This document shows, in pieces, positions 8,133 through 16,403 of a stretch of 22,628 nt of DNA. Source of the DNA: Candidatus Falkowbacteria bacterium LH_S3. Its GTDB lineage: Bacteria > Patescibacteriota > Patescibacteriia > Patescibacteriales > JAGXOH01. Both the position numbers and the translations under genes were made by a program. The notes beneath the pieces are model-generated. The model did no database searches. It saw only the letters and a program-made list of their open reading frames with translations, and had not been told where the DNA came from. The number at the start of each line of letters is the position of its first letter. Position 1 is the first letter of the stretch. The DNA lies in NCBI GenBank assembly GCA_023659985.1, contig JAGXOH010000006.1, positions 1 through 22,628 of the forward strand, in the 5' to 3' direction.

Positions 8133-9701
8133 ATGCCAGAGAAAAAATTGGGGCCAGTGGTAATGATTCTTTTAGATGGCTGGGGGATAGCTTTAAGTAA
8201 TGAAGCCAACGCTATAACCAAAGCACGCACACCTGTTTTTGATAACCTTATCACCACTTATCCGACAACCGTCTTAAAAACACATGGAATGGAAATAGGA
8301 GATTACTTTAATGAAAAACCAGACATTAGATCCGGATATTTTTGTTTAGGCACAGGAAAAAGAGATGATAACATTTTATTCAGAATAAACAATGCCATAG
8401 ACAACAATCATTTTTTTAAAAATAAAACTTTATTAAAAGCGGTTGATCATACAAAATATAACAACTCTAAATTGCACTTAATAGGCCTTGCTTCAGAGGC
8501 CAATATTCATTCTTCATTTAATCATTTGCAATCCTTAATAAAATTAGCTGCTAACAATAATATTGAAAATTTATACCTACACTTAATACTGGATGGGGTT
8601 GATTCTGCTCCAGATAGTGGAATTAAATTCATAGAAGAAGTAGAAAAATACATACATAAGTATCAGAAAGGAAAAATCGCCACTATAAGTGGAAGATTTT
8701 ACGGTATGGATAGAGACAATCACTGGACTAGAACCTCTAAATTTTATAACGCCATTATCAGAGGAGAGGGGAGACAAACTCTATCTCAGCAAGAAGCTAT
8801 CAAAGAAAGCTATAATAAACACATTTTTGACAAAGAATTATACCCCACAGTGATTGTAAACAGAGAAAAGCATCCATTGGCCACTATTAGAGAAAATGAT
8901 AGTATAATTTTCTTTAATATTAGAGGGGATAGACTAAAACAAATAGCTAAAGCATTAACTCTTCCTCAATGGGACAAAGTCAACGATCATAAATATTTAA
9001 AAAATACTTATTTTGCCTCCCTTTCCTTAATAGACAACAACCTACCCATTGAAACAGCTTTCCATAGACAAGAGGAAAACAATTCCCTTAGCTCTATTTT
9101 GGGGGAAAATAAAATAAAACAATTAAAAATCTCTGGTTCAGAAAAATTCGGATTATTAACCTATTATTTAAATGGATGTCAACATAAACCATTTAATAAT
9201 GAATCAAGGGAGATCTTTTCTGAAAACTTACAAAAAGAAGAAGAGATAAATAAACAAGCCATCTCTCGCCTTATAAACGCAATTAAAACTGAAAATTACG
9301 GTTTTATTTTAGCTAATTTTGTTAATCTAGACAGAGCTGCCACAAAATATGATATACAAGAAATAACAAAAATAATTGAAGCCTTGGACTCTTATTTAAA
9401 AAAGATAATAACCGAAATTAAAAATAAAAACGCCGTCTTGATCATATCTTCTCCTTTTGGCAAAGTAGAGGAATTATATGATTTACATACTGGCAATCCT
9501 TCTTTAGAAAACACTTATAACAACACCCCTTTAATTATAGCAGGCAATTCGTTTGAGGGTATTGCTATAACAGAAGAAGTATCAGCCAATGAGTTAAACT
9601 TGATATCTCCTGAATTTAGTTTAATAGATGTGGCTCCTACAATATTAAAAATTATGGGAATACCCATACCAAAAGAAATGCAGGGGAAATCCATTTTATA
9701 A
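8133..9701 (+). CDS. Degenerate paralogue of phosphoglycerate mutase (probable pseudoenzyme)
   Basis: 522 residues, colinear with the upstream gpmI product from end to end. Retained: Asp15 (LLDGWG), HSSFNH (126-131), GRFYGMDR (187-194), IRGDRLKQ (263-270), SEKFGLLTYYLNG (336-348), and Asp400 (the Asp413 equivalent). Changed: GNSEAGH is replaced by a shortened IRSGY (65-69), in which Ser67 could still align with the nucleophile if two residues are deleted; the His417 position is Thr404; the Asp454-His455 pair is Pro441-Phe442; the His473 position is Asn460; DGRDSP has become DGVDSAP. Four of the seven two-metal-site ligands are gone, so mutase activity is very unlikely. The fold and parts of the phosphoglycerate-binding face remain, and the frame is intact. 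Its last 6 bases overlap the convergent gene on the other strand. I infer a regulatory, scaffold or new-substrate role, with no direct evidence. Confidence 0.85.
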   Translation: MPEKKLGPVVMILLDGWGIALSNEANAITKARTPVFDNLITTYPTTVLKTHGMEIGDYFNEKPDIRSGYFCLGTGKRDDNILFRINNAIDNNHFFKNKTLLKAVDHTKYNNSKLHLIGLASEANIHSSFNHLQSLIKLAANNNIENLYLHLILDGVDSAPDSGIKFIEEVEKYIHKYQKGKIATISGRFYGMDRDNHWTRTSKFYNAIIRGEGRQTLSQQEAIKESYNKHIFDKELYPTVIVNREKHPLATIRENDSIIFFNIRGDRLKQIAKALTLPQWDKVNDHKYLKNTYFASLSLIDNNLPIETAFHRQEENNSLSSILGENKIKQLKISGSEKFGLLTYYLNGCQHKPFNNESREIFSENLQKEEEINKQAISRLINAIKTENYGFILANFVNLDRAATKYDIQEITKIIEALDSYLKKIITEIKNKNAVLIISSPFGKVEELYDLHTGNPSLENTYNNTPLIIAGNSFEGIAITEEVSANELNLISPEFSLIDVAPTILKIMGIPIPKEMQGKSIL

Positions 9702-10136
9702 AAACAATGCCAAGTAAAACATAATTAAACTAATTCCTAGTCCTAATATGCTTCCGGCCACTACTTGCGCCGTAGTATGTCCGATTCGTTCCAATAAGTG
9801 AGGATAATGTTCATCCAACATTTGATCACTTTTCAGCTCTTTTACTAAAATATTAATGGTCCTACCATGTTGTCCTAAATATCTTCTAATCCCCAAAGCA
9901 TTTCTAATAACGATAATAGCCAATATAACGCTAACAGCAAATAAAGTGGAATTAAAACCGCTTTCAAGCCCGATTATAGTTGCCAAAGAAATAACCATAG
10001 CACTATGGCCGGAAGGCATGCCAGAATAAGCTAAAAGATTCTTAAAACTGAATTTTTGTTTGTTACTCCTAATAATGAATTTGATCAACTGGGCTATAAT
10101 CCCTGAAATAATAGGGGTTAATAAAATTAAGGACAT
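9696..10136 (-). CDS. YuiD-like DUF212 family membrane protein (PAP2/haloperoxidase-related)
   Basis: 146 residues with about four hydrophobic segments. It matches the divergent PAP2-related family known as DUF212 or YuiD in length and motifs: GMPSGHSA (39-46), NALGIRRYLGQHG (79-91, the family usually having Asp in place of this first Asn), and LERIGHTTAQVVAGSILG (115-132). These correspond to the phosphatase-signature segments of PAP2 enzymes, suggesting a lipid- or polyprenyl-phosphate phosphatase, but the family's substrate is not established to my knowledge. It lies 50 bases downstream of gyrB on the same strand and is convergent with the gpmI paralogue, overlapping it by 6 bases. No Shine-Dalgarno sequence lies at a useful distance. 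Confidence 0.85.
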   Translation of the reverse strand: MSLILLTPIISGIIAQLIKFIIRSNKQKFSFKNLLAYSGMPSGHSAMVISLATIIGLESGFNSTLFAVSVILAIIVIRNALGIRRYLGQHGRTINILVKELKSDQMLDEHYPHLLERIGHTTAQVVAGSILGLGISLIMFYLALFL

Positions 10137-10186
10137 ATATTTATTATTCTTTTCCTTCTCTTTTTTAAAAAATAGGAGAGATGTTT

Positions 10187-12196
10187 TTATATATCAAGAT
10201 TCTCCACTTTTTTAGCATGAGTTTGAATAAATCTTTTTCTTGGCTCAACTTCGCCTCCCATAAGCATATCAAAAGTTTTATCCGCATAATCGGCGTTTTC
10301 AACTGTTACTTGATTTATAATTCTATGCTCAGTATTCATGGTAGTTTCCCATAGTTGTTCCGGATTCATTTCTCCTAAACCTTTGTATCTTTGCATTTTA
10401 ATTTTACCTTTTCCTGAATCTTGGCTTTCAAGTTCACCTTCTTCCTTATTTTTAGCTTCTTTTTCGTCCATTCCGAAATCTTTAAGCACTTCTTTCTTTT
10501 CTTGGTCAGAATAAACATAGCGCGTAGCACTGCCTTTTTTTATTTGATATAAAGGAGGTTGCGCTATATAAAGGTAACCATTTTGAACCAAGGGGGTAAA
10601 ATGTCTAAAAAATAAAGTTAAAAGCAAAGTTCTAATATGAGCACCGTCAACATCAGCATCAGTCATAATTATAATCCGATTATATCTTATTTTACTAACA
10701 TCAAATTGGTCATCAATATTAGTACCTAAAGCAATAACTAAATTCTTTATTTCATTATTAGCCAACATTTTATCCAGTCTGGCTCTTTCCACATTTAATA
10801 TTTTCCCGCGCAAAGGGAATATTGCTTGAAATTTTCTATCTCTTCCTTGTTTGGCAGAACCTCCGGCTGAATCACCCTCTACTATGTACAATTCAGCTTC
10901 TTCTGGCTTCCGAGTAGAGCAATCAGCCAATTTTCCAGGCAAATTAACTCCTTCCAAAGCCCCTTTTCTTAGAATATTAGCCCTAGCTGTGCGAGCGGCT
11001 AATCTAGCCTGAGCTGATAATATACATTTTTGAGCAATTGCCTCTGCTTCCTTAGGATGCTCCTCTAAAAACATGCTAAAAGCATCACCCAAAACCTGCT
11101 CCACATAATTTTTCATCTCTGTATTGCCTAATTTTGCCTTGGTTTGTCCTTCAAATTGAGGTTCTCGCAATTTAACACTAATAATAGCAGTTAAACCTTC
11201 TCTCACATCCTCTCCGCTTAAATTAGCGTCTTTTTCCTTTAATAAATTATTTTTTCTGCCATAGTTGTTAAGAGTTCTAGTAAGGGCTGTTCTAAAACCT
11301 GCAAGATGGGTACCTCCTTCCATGGTATAAATATTGTTGGCAAAAGGAAGGACATTTTCATTGAATTCATCGCTATATTGAAGTGCTATCTCCACCTTAG
11401 AGTCATTAATATCTTTGTCTACATAAAATAAAATTTCATTTTTTAATGTTTTGGATCGATTTAATGCTCTTATGTAAGATTTAATTCCTCCTTCAAAATA
11501 AAAAATATAATCTTTTTGTCTTCTTTCTGGTCTTCTGTCATGAATTTTTATTTTTATGTTTTTGGTTAAATATGCTTGCTGTCTAGCTCTATCCAACAAT
11601 TTCTTCCAATCAAATTCAATTTCTTTAAATATTAAAATATCAGGCTTAAAAGTGATGACCGTACCAATTTGATTAGTGGATCCGGATTGGGAAAGTTTGC
11701 CCTGAGGAACTCCTCGTTTATATTCTTGAACCCATATTTTTCCTTTAAGATGAATTTCAGCTTTCAAATATTCTGATAAAGCATTAACTACAGAAACACC
11801 TACACCATGCAATCCACCGGAAACTTTATAAGTATCATTATCACCGAATTTACCTCCAGCGTGCAGTTTTGTTAAAACAGTTTCCAGGCCGGAAACTCCG
11901 GTAGCCTTATGTTTATCAATCGGAATGCCTCTGCCATTATCAGTAATTTTTACCATTCCATCTTCCATTAAAGTTACTGTTATTTCATCAGCATAACCAG
12001 CCATGGCCTCATCTATACCATTATCCATTACCTCCCAAGCAAGATGATGCAGTCCTGTGGTAGAAGTGGAACCAATATACATACTTGGTCTTTTTCTTAC
12101 TGGTTCCAATCCCTCCAGTACAGTAATGGAAGTAGATCCATAACCAGACTTTACTTTTTTTTCCTTTTTTTTCTTGTTTCCTGTTTGTTCTGCCAT
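10187..12196 (-). CDS. gyrB: DNA gyrase subunit B
   Basis: 669 residues from the ATG at 12196. It is the ATPase and TOPRIM subunit of gyrase, which introduces negative supercoils with GyrA. GHKL ATPase motifs: EVMDNGIDEA (55-64) with Glu55 and Asn59, DNGRGIP (86-92) and GGLHGVGVSVVNALS (127-141). TOPRIM motifs: EGDSAGGSAKQGRDRKFQ (440-457) and DADVDGAH (513-520). The C-terminal QRYKGLGEMNPEQLW (602-616) fits GyrB. It lacks the roughly 165-residue insertion of E. coli GyrB, so its length fits the short form. A basic run (NKKKKEKKVK, 7-16) precedes the conserved core. A TTG at 12205 could add three residues, but the ATG, with T before it, is preferred. ParE is the less likely alternative; gyrA is not in the window. 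Confidence 0.95.
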   Translation of the reverse strand: MAEQTGNKKKKEKKVKSGYGSTSITVLEGLEPVRKRPSMYIGSTSTTGLHHLAWEVMDNGIDEAMAGYADEITVTLMEDGMVKITDNGRGIPIDKHKATGVSGLETVLTKLHAGGKFGDNDTYKVSGGLHGVGVSVVNALSEYLKAEIHLKGKIWVQEYKRGVPQGKLSQSGSTNQIGTVITFKPDILIFKEIEFDWKKLLDRARQQAYLTKNIKIKIHDRRPERRQKDYIFYFEGGIKSYIRALNRSKTLKNEILFYVDKDINDSKVEIALQYSDEFNENVLPFANNIYTMEGGTHLAGFRTALTRTLNNYGRKNNLLKEKDANLSGEDVREGLTAIISVKLREPQFEGQTKAKLGNTEMKNYVEQVLGDAFSMFLEEHPKEAEAIAQKCILSAQARLAARTARANILRKGALEGVNLPGKLADCSTRKPEEAELYIVEGDSAGGSAKQGRDRKFQAIFPLRGKILNVERARLDKMLANNEIKNLVIALGTNIDDQFDVSKIRYNRIIIMTDADVDGAHIRTLLLTLFFRHFTPLVQNGYLYIAQPPLYQIKKGSATRYVYSDQEKKEVLKDFGMDEKEAKNKEEGELESQDSGKGKIKMQRYKGLGEMNPEQLWETTMNTEHRIINQVTVENADYADKTFDMLMGGEVEPRKRFIQTHAKKVENLDI

Positions 12197-12342
12197 ATAT
12201 AACAAAGAATAGCTTTTATCTTTAAATTTAACCTAATAAAAACTATTTAAAATTATTGTTTATTTTTTATATGCTAAACCGTAAAAGCAATAATAGCTTT
12301 TTTCATACTATTTTTACTATAATAAAGTTTAACATATTCTAT

Positions 12343-12372
12343 TTGCTGAATCAAGCCGAAAAATGCTAAAAT
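12343..12372 (+). promoter_or_regulatory. Candidate promoter for the 12430-16877 gene run
   Basis: TTGCTG (12343-12348) and the extended -10 TGCTAAAAT (12364-12372) are separated by 18 bases between hexamers. Transcription would start near 12379 and give a leader of about 50 bases. A second TATAAT (12318-12323) on the same strand lacks a convincing -35. The 233-base gap from gyrB is divergent and must hold promoters in both directions; I could not find a convincing gyrB promoter in it. Confidence 0.45.
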
Positions 12373-12381
12373 AAACAAAAT

Positions 12382-12402
12382 GAGAATAAAATAATTATTC
12401 TC
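12382..12402 (+). other. Leader hairpin upstream of the 12430 gene
   Basis: GAGAATAA (12382-12389) and TTATTCTC (12395-12402) form a perfect 8-bp stem with a 5-base loop. It lies just downstream of the predicted transcription start and 27 bases before the start codon. No U-run follows, so it is not a usual intrinsic terminator. It may protect the 5' end of the mRNA or control translation. Confidence 0.45.
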
Positions 12403-12429
12403 CAGGATAAATACTTTAACACTATTTAT

Positions 12430-13416
12430 ATGGGTCTATTTAGATCTAAAAACAGTAAAGGAAAAGACAAGGATAAAAAAGCTAGTTCAATCTCTAAAAA
12501 ACAACTGGAACAATATAAGGACCCGACAATCGGTTTGACCTTGAAAAAATTGAAAATGGGCTTATGGGTGGAAGAGCACATACCTTTTTTTAAAAAAATA
12601 ATAATATGTTTATTGATCTTCAGTTGTGTGGGGCTATGGATATATTCGATAATAGGATTCGGGTGGTATATTTTTAAAGGGATGGAGCAAGATGAACAAA
12701 TGATAAACGAACTTACCAGAAAAAATCTTATCACCCATGAAGAATTAATTCAAAAAAACTCTAACAATTTGAATACAGGTTCGGTTAAAATAATGGACTA
12801 TGCCTCAAATTATGACCTAAGTGTCAAAGTTAAAAGTGTAAGTGAACAATATCGAGCCAAATTTGATTATTGTTTCCTACAAGGAGACAAGGAAATAGAT
12901 TGCGGTCATAGCTTTATTTTTCCTAAAAAAACCAAATATATTTTATCCTTAGCCAATGAGTTTGATGGTGCAGATAATATTCATTTTCAAATAACCGGAC
13001 TAAAATGGAATAAAATAAATTATCGGGAAATAAGAAACTGGAAAAAATTTCTGGATAAACATTTAAACTTTGTTTTTAAAGATGTCCAATTCAATAGCAA
13101 TCACCAAAATGAGCTTTCAGACAAAGAAAACCTTAACAATTTATCTTTTAATGTTGTAAATGACACTCCTTATAGCTACTGGGAAGCGCCTTTTAATATT
13201 TTTTTCTATAATACGAGTAATCTAATAGCTGTTAATAGATATGTGGTAAATAAATTTTACTCTGGCAAAGAAAGGAATGTAGAGCTGGTTTGGCACGGTT
13301 ATGTTAACAGGATTACAAATATAGAAATAAAACCGGAGCTAAATATTATGGATAAAGACATTTACATAAAACCACAAGCAGCCAAAGAGGTAGATATGTT
13401 TTTACCTGAGCAATAA
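12430..13416 (+). CDS. Single-pass membrane protein of unknown function upstream of rodA
   Basis: 328 residues, not recognised. A basic, charged N-terminal segment (about 1-55) is followed by one strong transmembrane helix (about 56-82) and an extracytoplasmic region of about 245 residues, giving a predicted N-in, C-out topology. The outer part alternates strands and polar loops and contains Cys148 and Cys158, which could form a disulfide. No enzyme motif is visible. It begins a same-strand run and ends 20 bases before a RodA/FtsW-type gene, so a role in envelope growth or division is possible, inferred from position only. AGGA upstream lies more than 20 bases from the ATG, too far for a Shine-Dalgarno. 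Confidence 0.8.
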   Translation: MGLFRSKNSKGKDKDKKASSISKKQLEQYKDPTIGLTLKKLKMGLWVEEHIPFFKKIIICLLIFSCVGLWIYSIIGFGWYIFKGMEQDEQMINELTRKNLITHEELIQKNSNNLNTGSVKIMDYASNYDLSVKVKSVSEQYRAKFDYCFLQGDKEIDCGHSFIFPKKTKYILSLANEFDGADNIHFQITGLKWNKINYREIRNWKKFLDKHLNFVFKDVQFNSNHQNELSDKENLNNLSFNVVNDTPYSYWEAPFNIFFYNTSNLIAVNRYVVNKFYSGKERNVELVWHGYVNRITNIEIKPELNIMDKDIYIKPQAAKEVDMFLPEQ

Positions 13417-13436
13417 ACCTTTGAAATGATTATTGT

Positions 13437-14543
13437 ATGGCCAATAAAATTTTATTATATTTAAAAAACTTTGATTGGTTGCTGTTTTTTCCAGCTGTTT
13501 TATTGTCAGCTTTCGGGATAATAGAAATCTATAGTATTGCATTGGGGCAAGAAACAGTTGATTTGGTTAATTTTCACCAACAATTGTTGTTTGTAGGTTT
13601 GGGTATTGGAATTGTTTTTGTGTTATCCTTTTTGGATTATCGAATAATACGCGATTTTGGTAATTATTTATATTTATTAGGAATAATTTTATTGATTGTT
13701 GTTTTGTTTTTTGGTTCTACTATTAGAGGAACCACAGGCTGGTTTTCCATTGGAGGACTAGGAGTTCAACCGGTAGAATTTATTAAGATAATTTTAATAA
13801 TCTTTTTAGCCAGATTTTTTTCTTTCAAACAATCAAGGATTAAACCTTTTAAATATTTGCTTGCTTCCGGGTCTGGCGCGTTTATTTTTATAATTCTTGT
13901 TTTCCTGCAACCTGATTTTGGATCCTCTATTATTTTATTTGCCCTATGGTTTTTTATGTTAGCGATCGCCGGCTTTAAGAGAAAATATTTTTTTATTATA
14001 GGCCTTGTGGCTTTAGTGCTCTTTGCAGGATTATGGACGCTATCTTTTAAGGATTACCAGAAACAAAGAGTCTTAACATTTTTAAACACCTCTTCTGAGC
14101 CACTAGATCAAGGATATAATGTATCCCAAGCTATAATCGCAGTAGGGGCAGGAGGCTTGACCGGACGAGGAATCGGTTTTGGTTCCCAGTCACAGTTAAA
14201 ATTTCTCCCAGAAGCACACAATGATTTTATCTTTGCCGTTATAGCTGAAGAATTGGGTTTTTTGGGTGTTTTTTTGGTAATAGGGTTCTTCTTTATATTT
14301 TTTTACAGATGCATTTCCAGAGTTAAAAATATAAATAACGATTTTGGAATTTATTTTATATTAGGAGCCACGGGCTTGATTTTTATTGAAATGTTTATTA
14401 ACATTGGTATGAATATAGGTTTATTGCCGGTAGTGGGTATTTCCCTTCCGTATGTAAGTTATGGCGGAAGCGGAATTATTTCCAAATATATACTACTTGG
14501 GATAGTCCAAAATATTATTATTAAATCCAAGCTAAACTATTAA
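13437..14543 (+). CDS. rodA: RodA/FtsW-family (SEDS) peptidoglycan glycosyltransferase
   Basis: 368 residues with about ten transmembrane helices, the usual size and topology of SEDS glycan polymerases, which polymerise lipid II together with a class B penicillin-binding protein. Family motifs: GTTGWFSIGGLGVQPVEF (98-115), QPDFG (158-162), DQGYNVSQAIIAVGAGGLTGRG (224-245), FLPEAHNDFIFAVIAEELG (256-274), which contains the putative catalytic Asp263, and a C-terminal GISLPYVSYGGSG loop. The long loop and its DQGYN..QA..A...GG..G.G pattern favour RodA over FtsW, but paralogue assignment from sequence alone is imperfect. No mreB, mreC or PBP2 gene is adjacent here. Confidence 0.9.
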   Translation: MANKILLYLKNFDWLLFFPAVLLSAFGIIEIYSIALGQETVDLVNFHQQLLFVGLGIGIVFVLSFLDYRIIRDFGNYLYLLGIILLIVVLFFGSTIRGTTGWFSIGGLGVQPVEFIKIILIIFLARFFSFKQSRIKPFKYLLASGSGAFIFIILVFLQPDFGSSIILFALWFFMLAIAGFKRKYFFIIGLVALVLFAGLWTLSFKDYQKQRVLTFLNTSSEPLDQGYNVSQAIIAVGAGGLTGRGIGFGSQSQLKFLPEAHNDFIFAVIAEELGFLGVFLVIGFFFIFFYRCISRVKNINNDFGIYFILGATGLIFIEMFINIGMNIGLLPVVGISLPYVSYGGSGIISKYILLGIVQNIIIKSKLNY

Positions 14544-14547
14544 TAAC

Positions 14548-14593
14548 TTATAATCTCACAAGCTTAGTAATAATTTAAGTAGCGAGATTATAA
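14548..14593 (+). other. Hairpin in the leader of the bL25 gene
   Basis: TTATAATCTC (14548-14557) and GAGATTATAA (14584-14593) are perfect 10-base complements separated by 26 bases. The structure fills most of the rodA-rplY gap and ends 3 bases before AGGA (14597-14600), which is 9 bases from the start codon. No U-run follows. It could modulate bL25 translation or act as an RNA-processing signal; the pairing is visible but any function is inferred. Confidence 0.45.
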
Positions 14594-14609
14594 AATAGGA
14601 CATAACATT

Positions 14610-15257
14610 ATGACCAATCCAGAGCTTAGTTTAAATGCAAAAACAAGAATAAAAGAAGACAGCACGCCAAAAAAATTAAGAAGAGAAGGCTATGTTCCTG
14701 CTGTCTTATATGGACACAAAATTACAACCCAAAACTTAAAAATCCCGGTTCAAAAAATGGAAAAAATTTATAATGAAGCCGGAGAGTCTCAATTGCTGAA
14801 CCTATCTATTGACGGTAAACAACCAGTTAAAATACTTATTAAAGATATTCAAACCGATCTTATAAAAGATAAATTTTTACATGCCGACTTTTATCAAGTA
14901 AAGATGGGAGAAGAAATAACCACTGAAATTCCTTTGTCATTTATTGGACAATCCAAGGCAATAAAAGAATTAGGCGGATTTTTAATAAAAAACATGGAAT
15001 CAATAGAAGTTTCTTGTTTACCCAGTAATCTGCCTAGTGAAATTGAGGTGGATATTTCTCAACTGCAAGATTTTTCCGATCAGATCAAATTAAACGATCT
15101 AAAACTACCAAAAGATGTAGAGCTGACAAGCGAAACAACAGATGATGTAGTGGCGATTATTGAAGAACCCAGAGGAGAAAAGGAGGAAGAGGAAAGCAAG
15201 GAAGAAACCGACGAAACTGAAGAAAAAGAAGATGAAAAAAATCAGAATAATTACTAA
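14610..15257 (+). CDS. rplY: Large-subunit ribosomal protein bL25 (Ctc/TL5 form)
   Basis: 215 residues, the two-domain form of L25 that binds 5S rRNA in the large subunit. The N-terminal domain (about 4-95) has RIKEDSTPKKLRREGYVPAV (13-32) followed by LYGHK (33-37) and the later HADFYQV (91-97). The C-terminal Ctc-type beta domain spans about 100-186 and includes IPLSFIGQSKA (107-117). A strongly acidic tail (about 185-215, mostly Glu, Lys and Asp) extends past the domain, as in other long L25 proteins. A likely Shine-Dalgarno AGGA lies 9 bases upstream of ATG, one of few in this window. It sits between rodA and a DUF3048 gene, away from other ribosomal protein genes. Confidence 0.93.
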   Translation: MTNPELSLNAKTRIKEDSTPKKLRREGYVPAVLYGHKITTQNLKIPVQKMEKIYNEAGESQLLNLSIDGKQPVKILIKDIQTDLIKDKFLHADFYQVKMGEEITTEIPLSFIGQSKAIKELGGFLIKNMESIEVSCLPSNLPSEIEVDISQLQDFSDQIKLNDLKLPKDVELTSETTDDVVAIIEEPRGEKEEEESKEETDETEEKEDEKNQNNY

Positions 15258-15264
15258 GTTAAAA

Positions 15265-16386
15265 ATGACCAAAAATAATAGCCTAAAGCATAAGCTGATT
15301 TTAAGCCTAACAAATAAGAAGATATTAAAACGAATATTTTTCTATTTTTTAATATTATTTTTTTTACTTATACTTTCACGGCTTTTCTTTATTTATTTAG
15401 ATACCAAGAATGAAAAAAGTAAAACTCAAGCCCATAAAAACATAGAAACCCCTTTAAAAAAATTAGACACAATACGGCAAGACTGTATAAAAAATCCATT
15501 AACAAACCTTGATATAAAACAAAAAAACACGCCTTTTACTATTATTGCGGTTGTTATAGACAACCATGAATTGGCTCGCCCCCAATATGGTCTGGCTCAA
15601 GCCGGCTTGGTATATGAAACAGAGGTGGAAGGCGGTATTACCAGATACTTAGCTTTTTTCACCTCTTATGATGATGTAGAAAAAATCGGTCCCATAAGAA
15701 GCGCGCGGCACTATTTTCTTGACTGGTCCCAAGGATTTTCATCCCTTTTTGTTCATTGCGGAGGTAGCCCCCAAGCATTGGCTGAACTTGCCGGATCTCC
15801 TATTAACAACCTTAACGAATTTTATAAAAATGAATATTTTCAGAGAGAACAAGAATTACCTCAACCTCATAACATCTTTACTTCCATATCCAAAATTAAT
15901 AAATATTTAGAAGAAAACGATTTCCTATCTTCAAATATTAAAACATACAGGCAAAGATTTTATAATAAAAATACTCCTGAGAGAAAAAACAAGCAAAGCC
16001 AAATCGTCAACATAATGTATAAATCAGGATATAAAGTCAGGTGGGAATATAATAAACAAAAAAACCTTTATATCAGGTATCTTGACGGAGAGAAACATAT
16101 AACCGGCAAGGAAAACACTGTTACCTCCAAAAATTTGATCATTCAATATATTCCTGCCACTGTTAAAGATGAACAATTAAGATTGGAAAGGCAAACATTA
16201 GGAGAAGGGAAGGCTATTATTTGTCAAAACGGTTACTGTCAAAACGGTTATTGGAAAAAGCGCTCCAAAAACCAGGCTACTCAATATTTTTCAAAAACAG
16301 CCACTGGAGAATATACAGACATAAAGCTAATCCCCGGAACTACCTGGATTGAAATTGTAAAACCGAAATCAAAAATAATTTATTAA
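15265..16386 (+). CDS. DUF3048 (YerB-like) membrane-anchored envelope protein
   Basis: 373 residues from the ATG at 15265, 7 bases after the bL25 stop. An upstream in-frame ATG at 15160 would overlap the bL25 acidic tail and add 35 mostly basic residues, so I reject it. One N-terminal transmembrane helix (about 23-45) anchors an extracytoplasmic domain. Segments typical of DUF3048: IAVVIDNHELARPQYGLAQA (about 97-116), a YETEVEGGITRYLAFF stretch, then KIGPIRSARHYFLDW. The C-terminal half has the DUF3048_C pattern GEGKAIICQNG..QNGYWKK, ending in LIPGTTWIEIV. The family's biochemical role is not known to me; YerB-type proteins are surface or lipoprotein-like. A 15-bp near-perfect tandem repeat encodes Cys320-Tyr329. 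Confidence 0.85.
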   Translation: MTKNNSLKHKLILSLTNKKILKRIFFYFLILFFLLILSRLFFIYLDTKNEKSKTQAHKNIETPLKKLDTIRQDCIKNPLTNLDIKQKNTPFTIIAVVIDNHELARPQYGLAQAGLVYETEVEGGITRYLAFFTSYDDVEKIGPIRSARHYFLDWSQGFSSLFVHCGGSPQALAELAGSPINNLNEFYKNEYFQREQELPQPHNIFTSISKINKYLEENDFLSSNIKTYRQRFYNKNTPERKNKQSQIVNIMYKSGYKVRWEYNKQKNLYIRYLDGEKHITGKENTVTSKNLIIQYIPATVKDEQLRLERQTLGEGKAIICQNGYCQNGYWKKRSKNQATQYFSKTATGEYTDIKLIPGTTWIEIVKPKSKIIY

Positions 16387-16403
16387 TTTTGATAAAATAA
16401 AAT

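Noticed and set aside
10151..10180. Terminator-like T6A6 palindrome between gyrB and the DUF212 gene
   Set aside because: The complementarity centres on a T-run next to an A-run with no loop or GC stem, as expected in AT-rich DNA.
12197..12205. TTG start for gyrB adding three residues
   Set aside because: The ATG at 12196 is immediately downstream and has the AT context seen at most starts here.
15160..15264. N-terminal extension of the DUF3048 protein from an upstream in-frame ATG
   Set aside because: It lies out of frame inside the bL25 acidic tail and encodes an implausible Lys/Arg-rich stretch; the ATG at 15265 directly precedes the membrane anchor.
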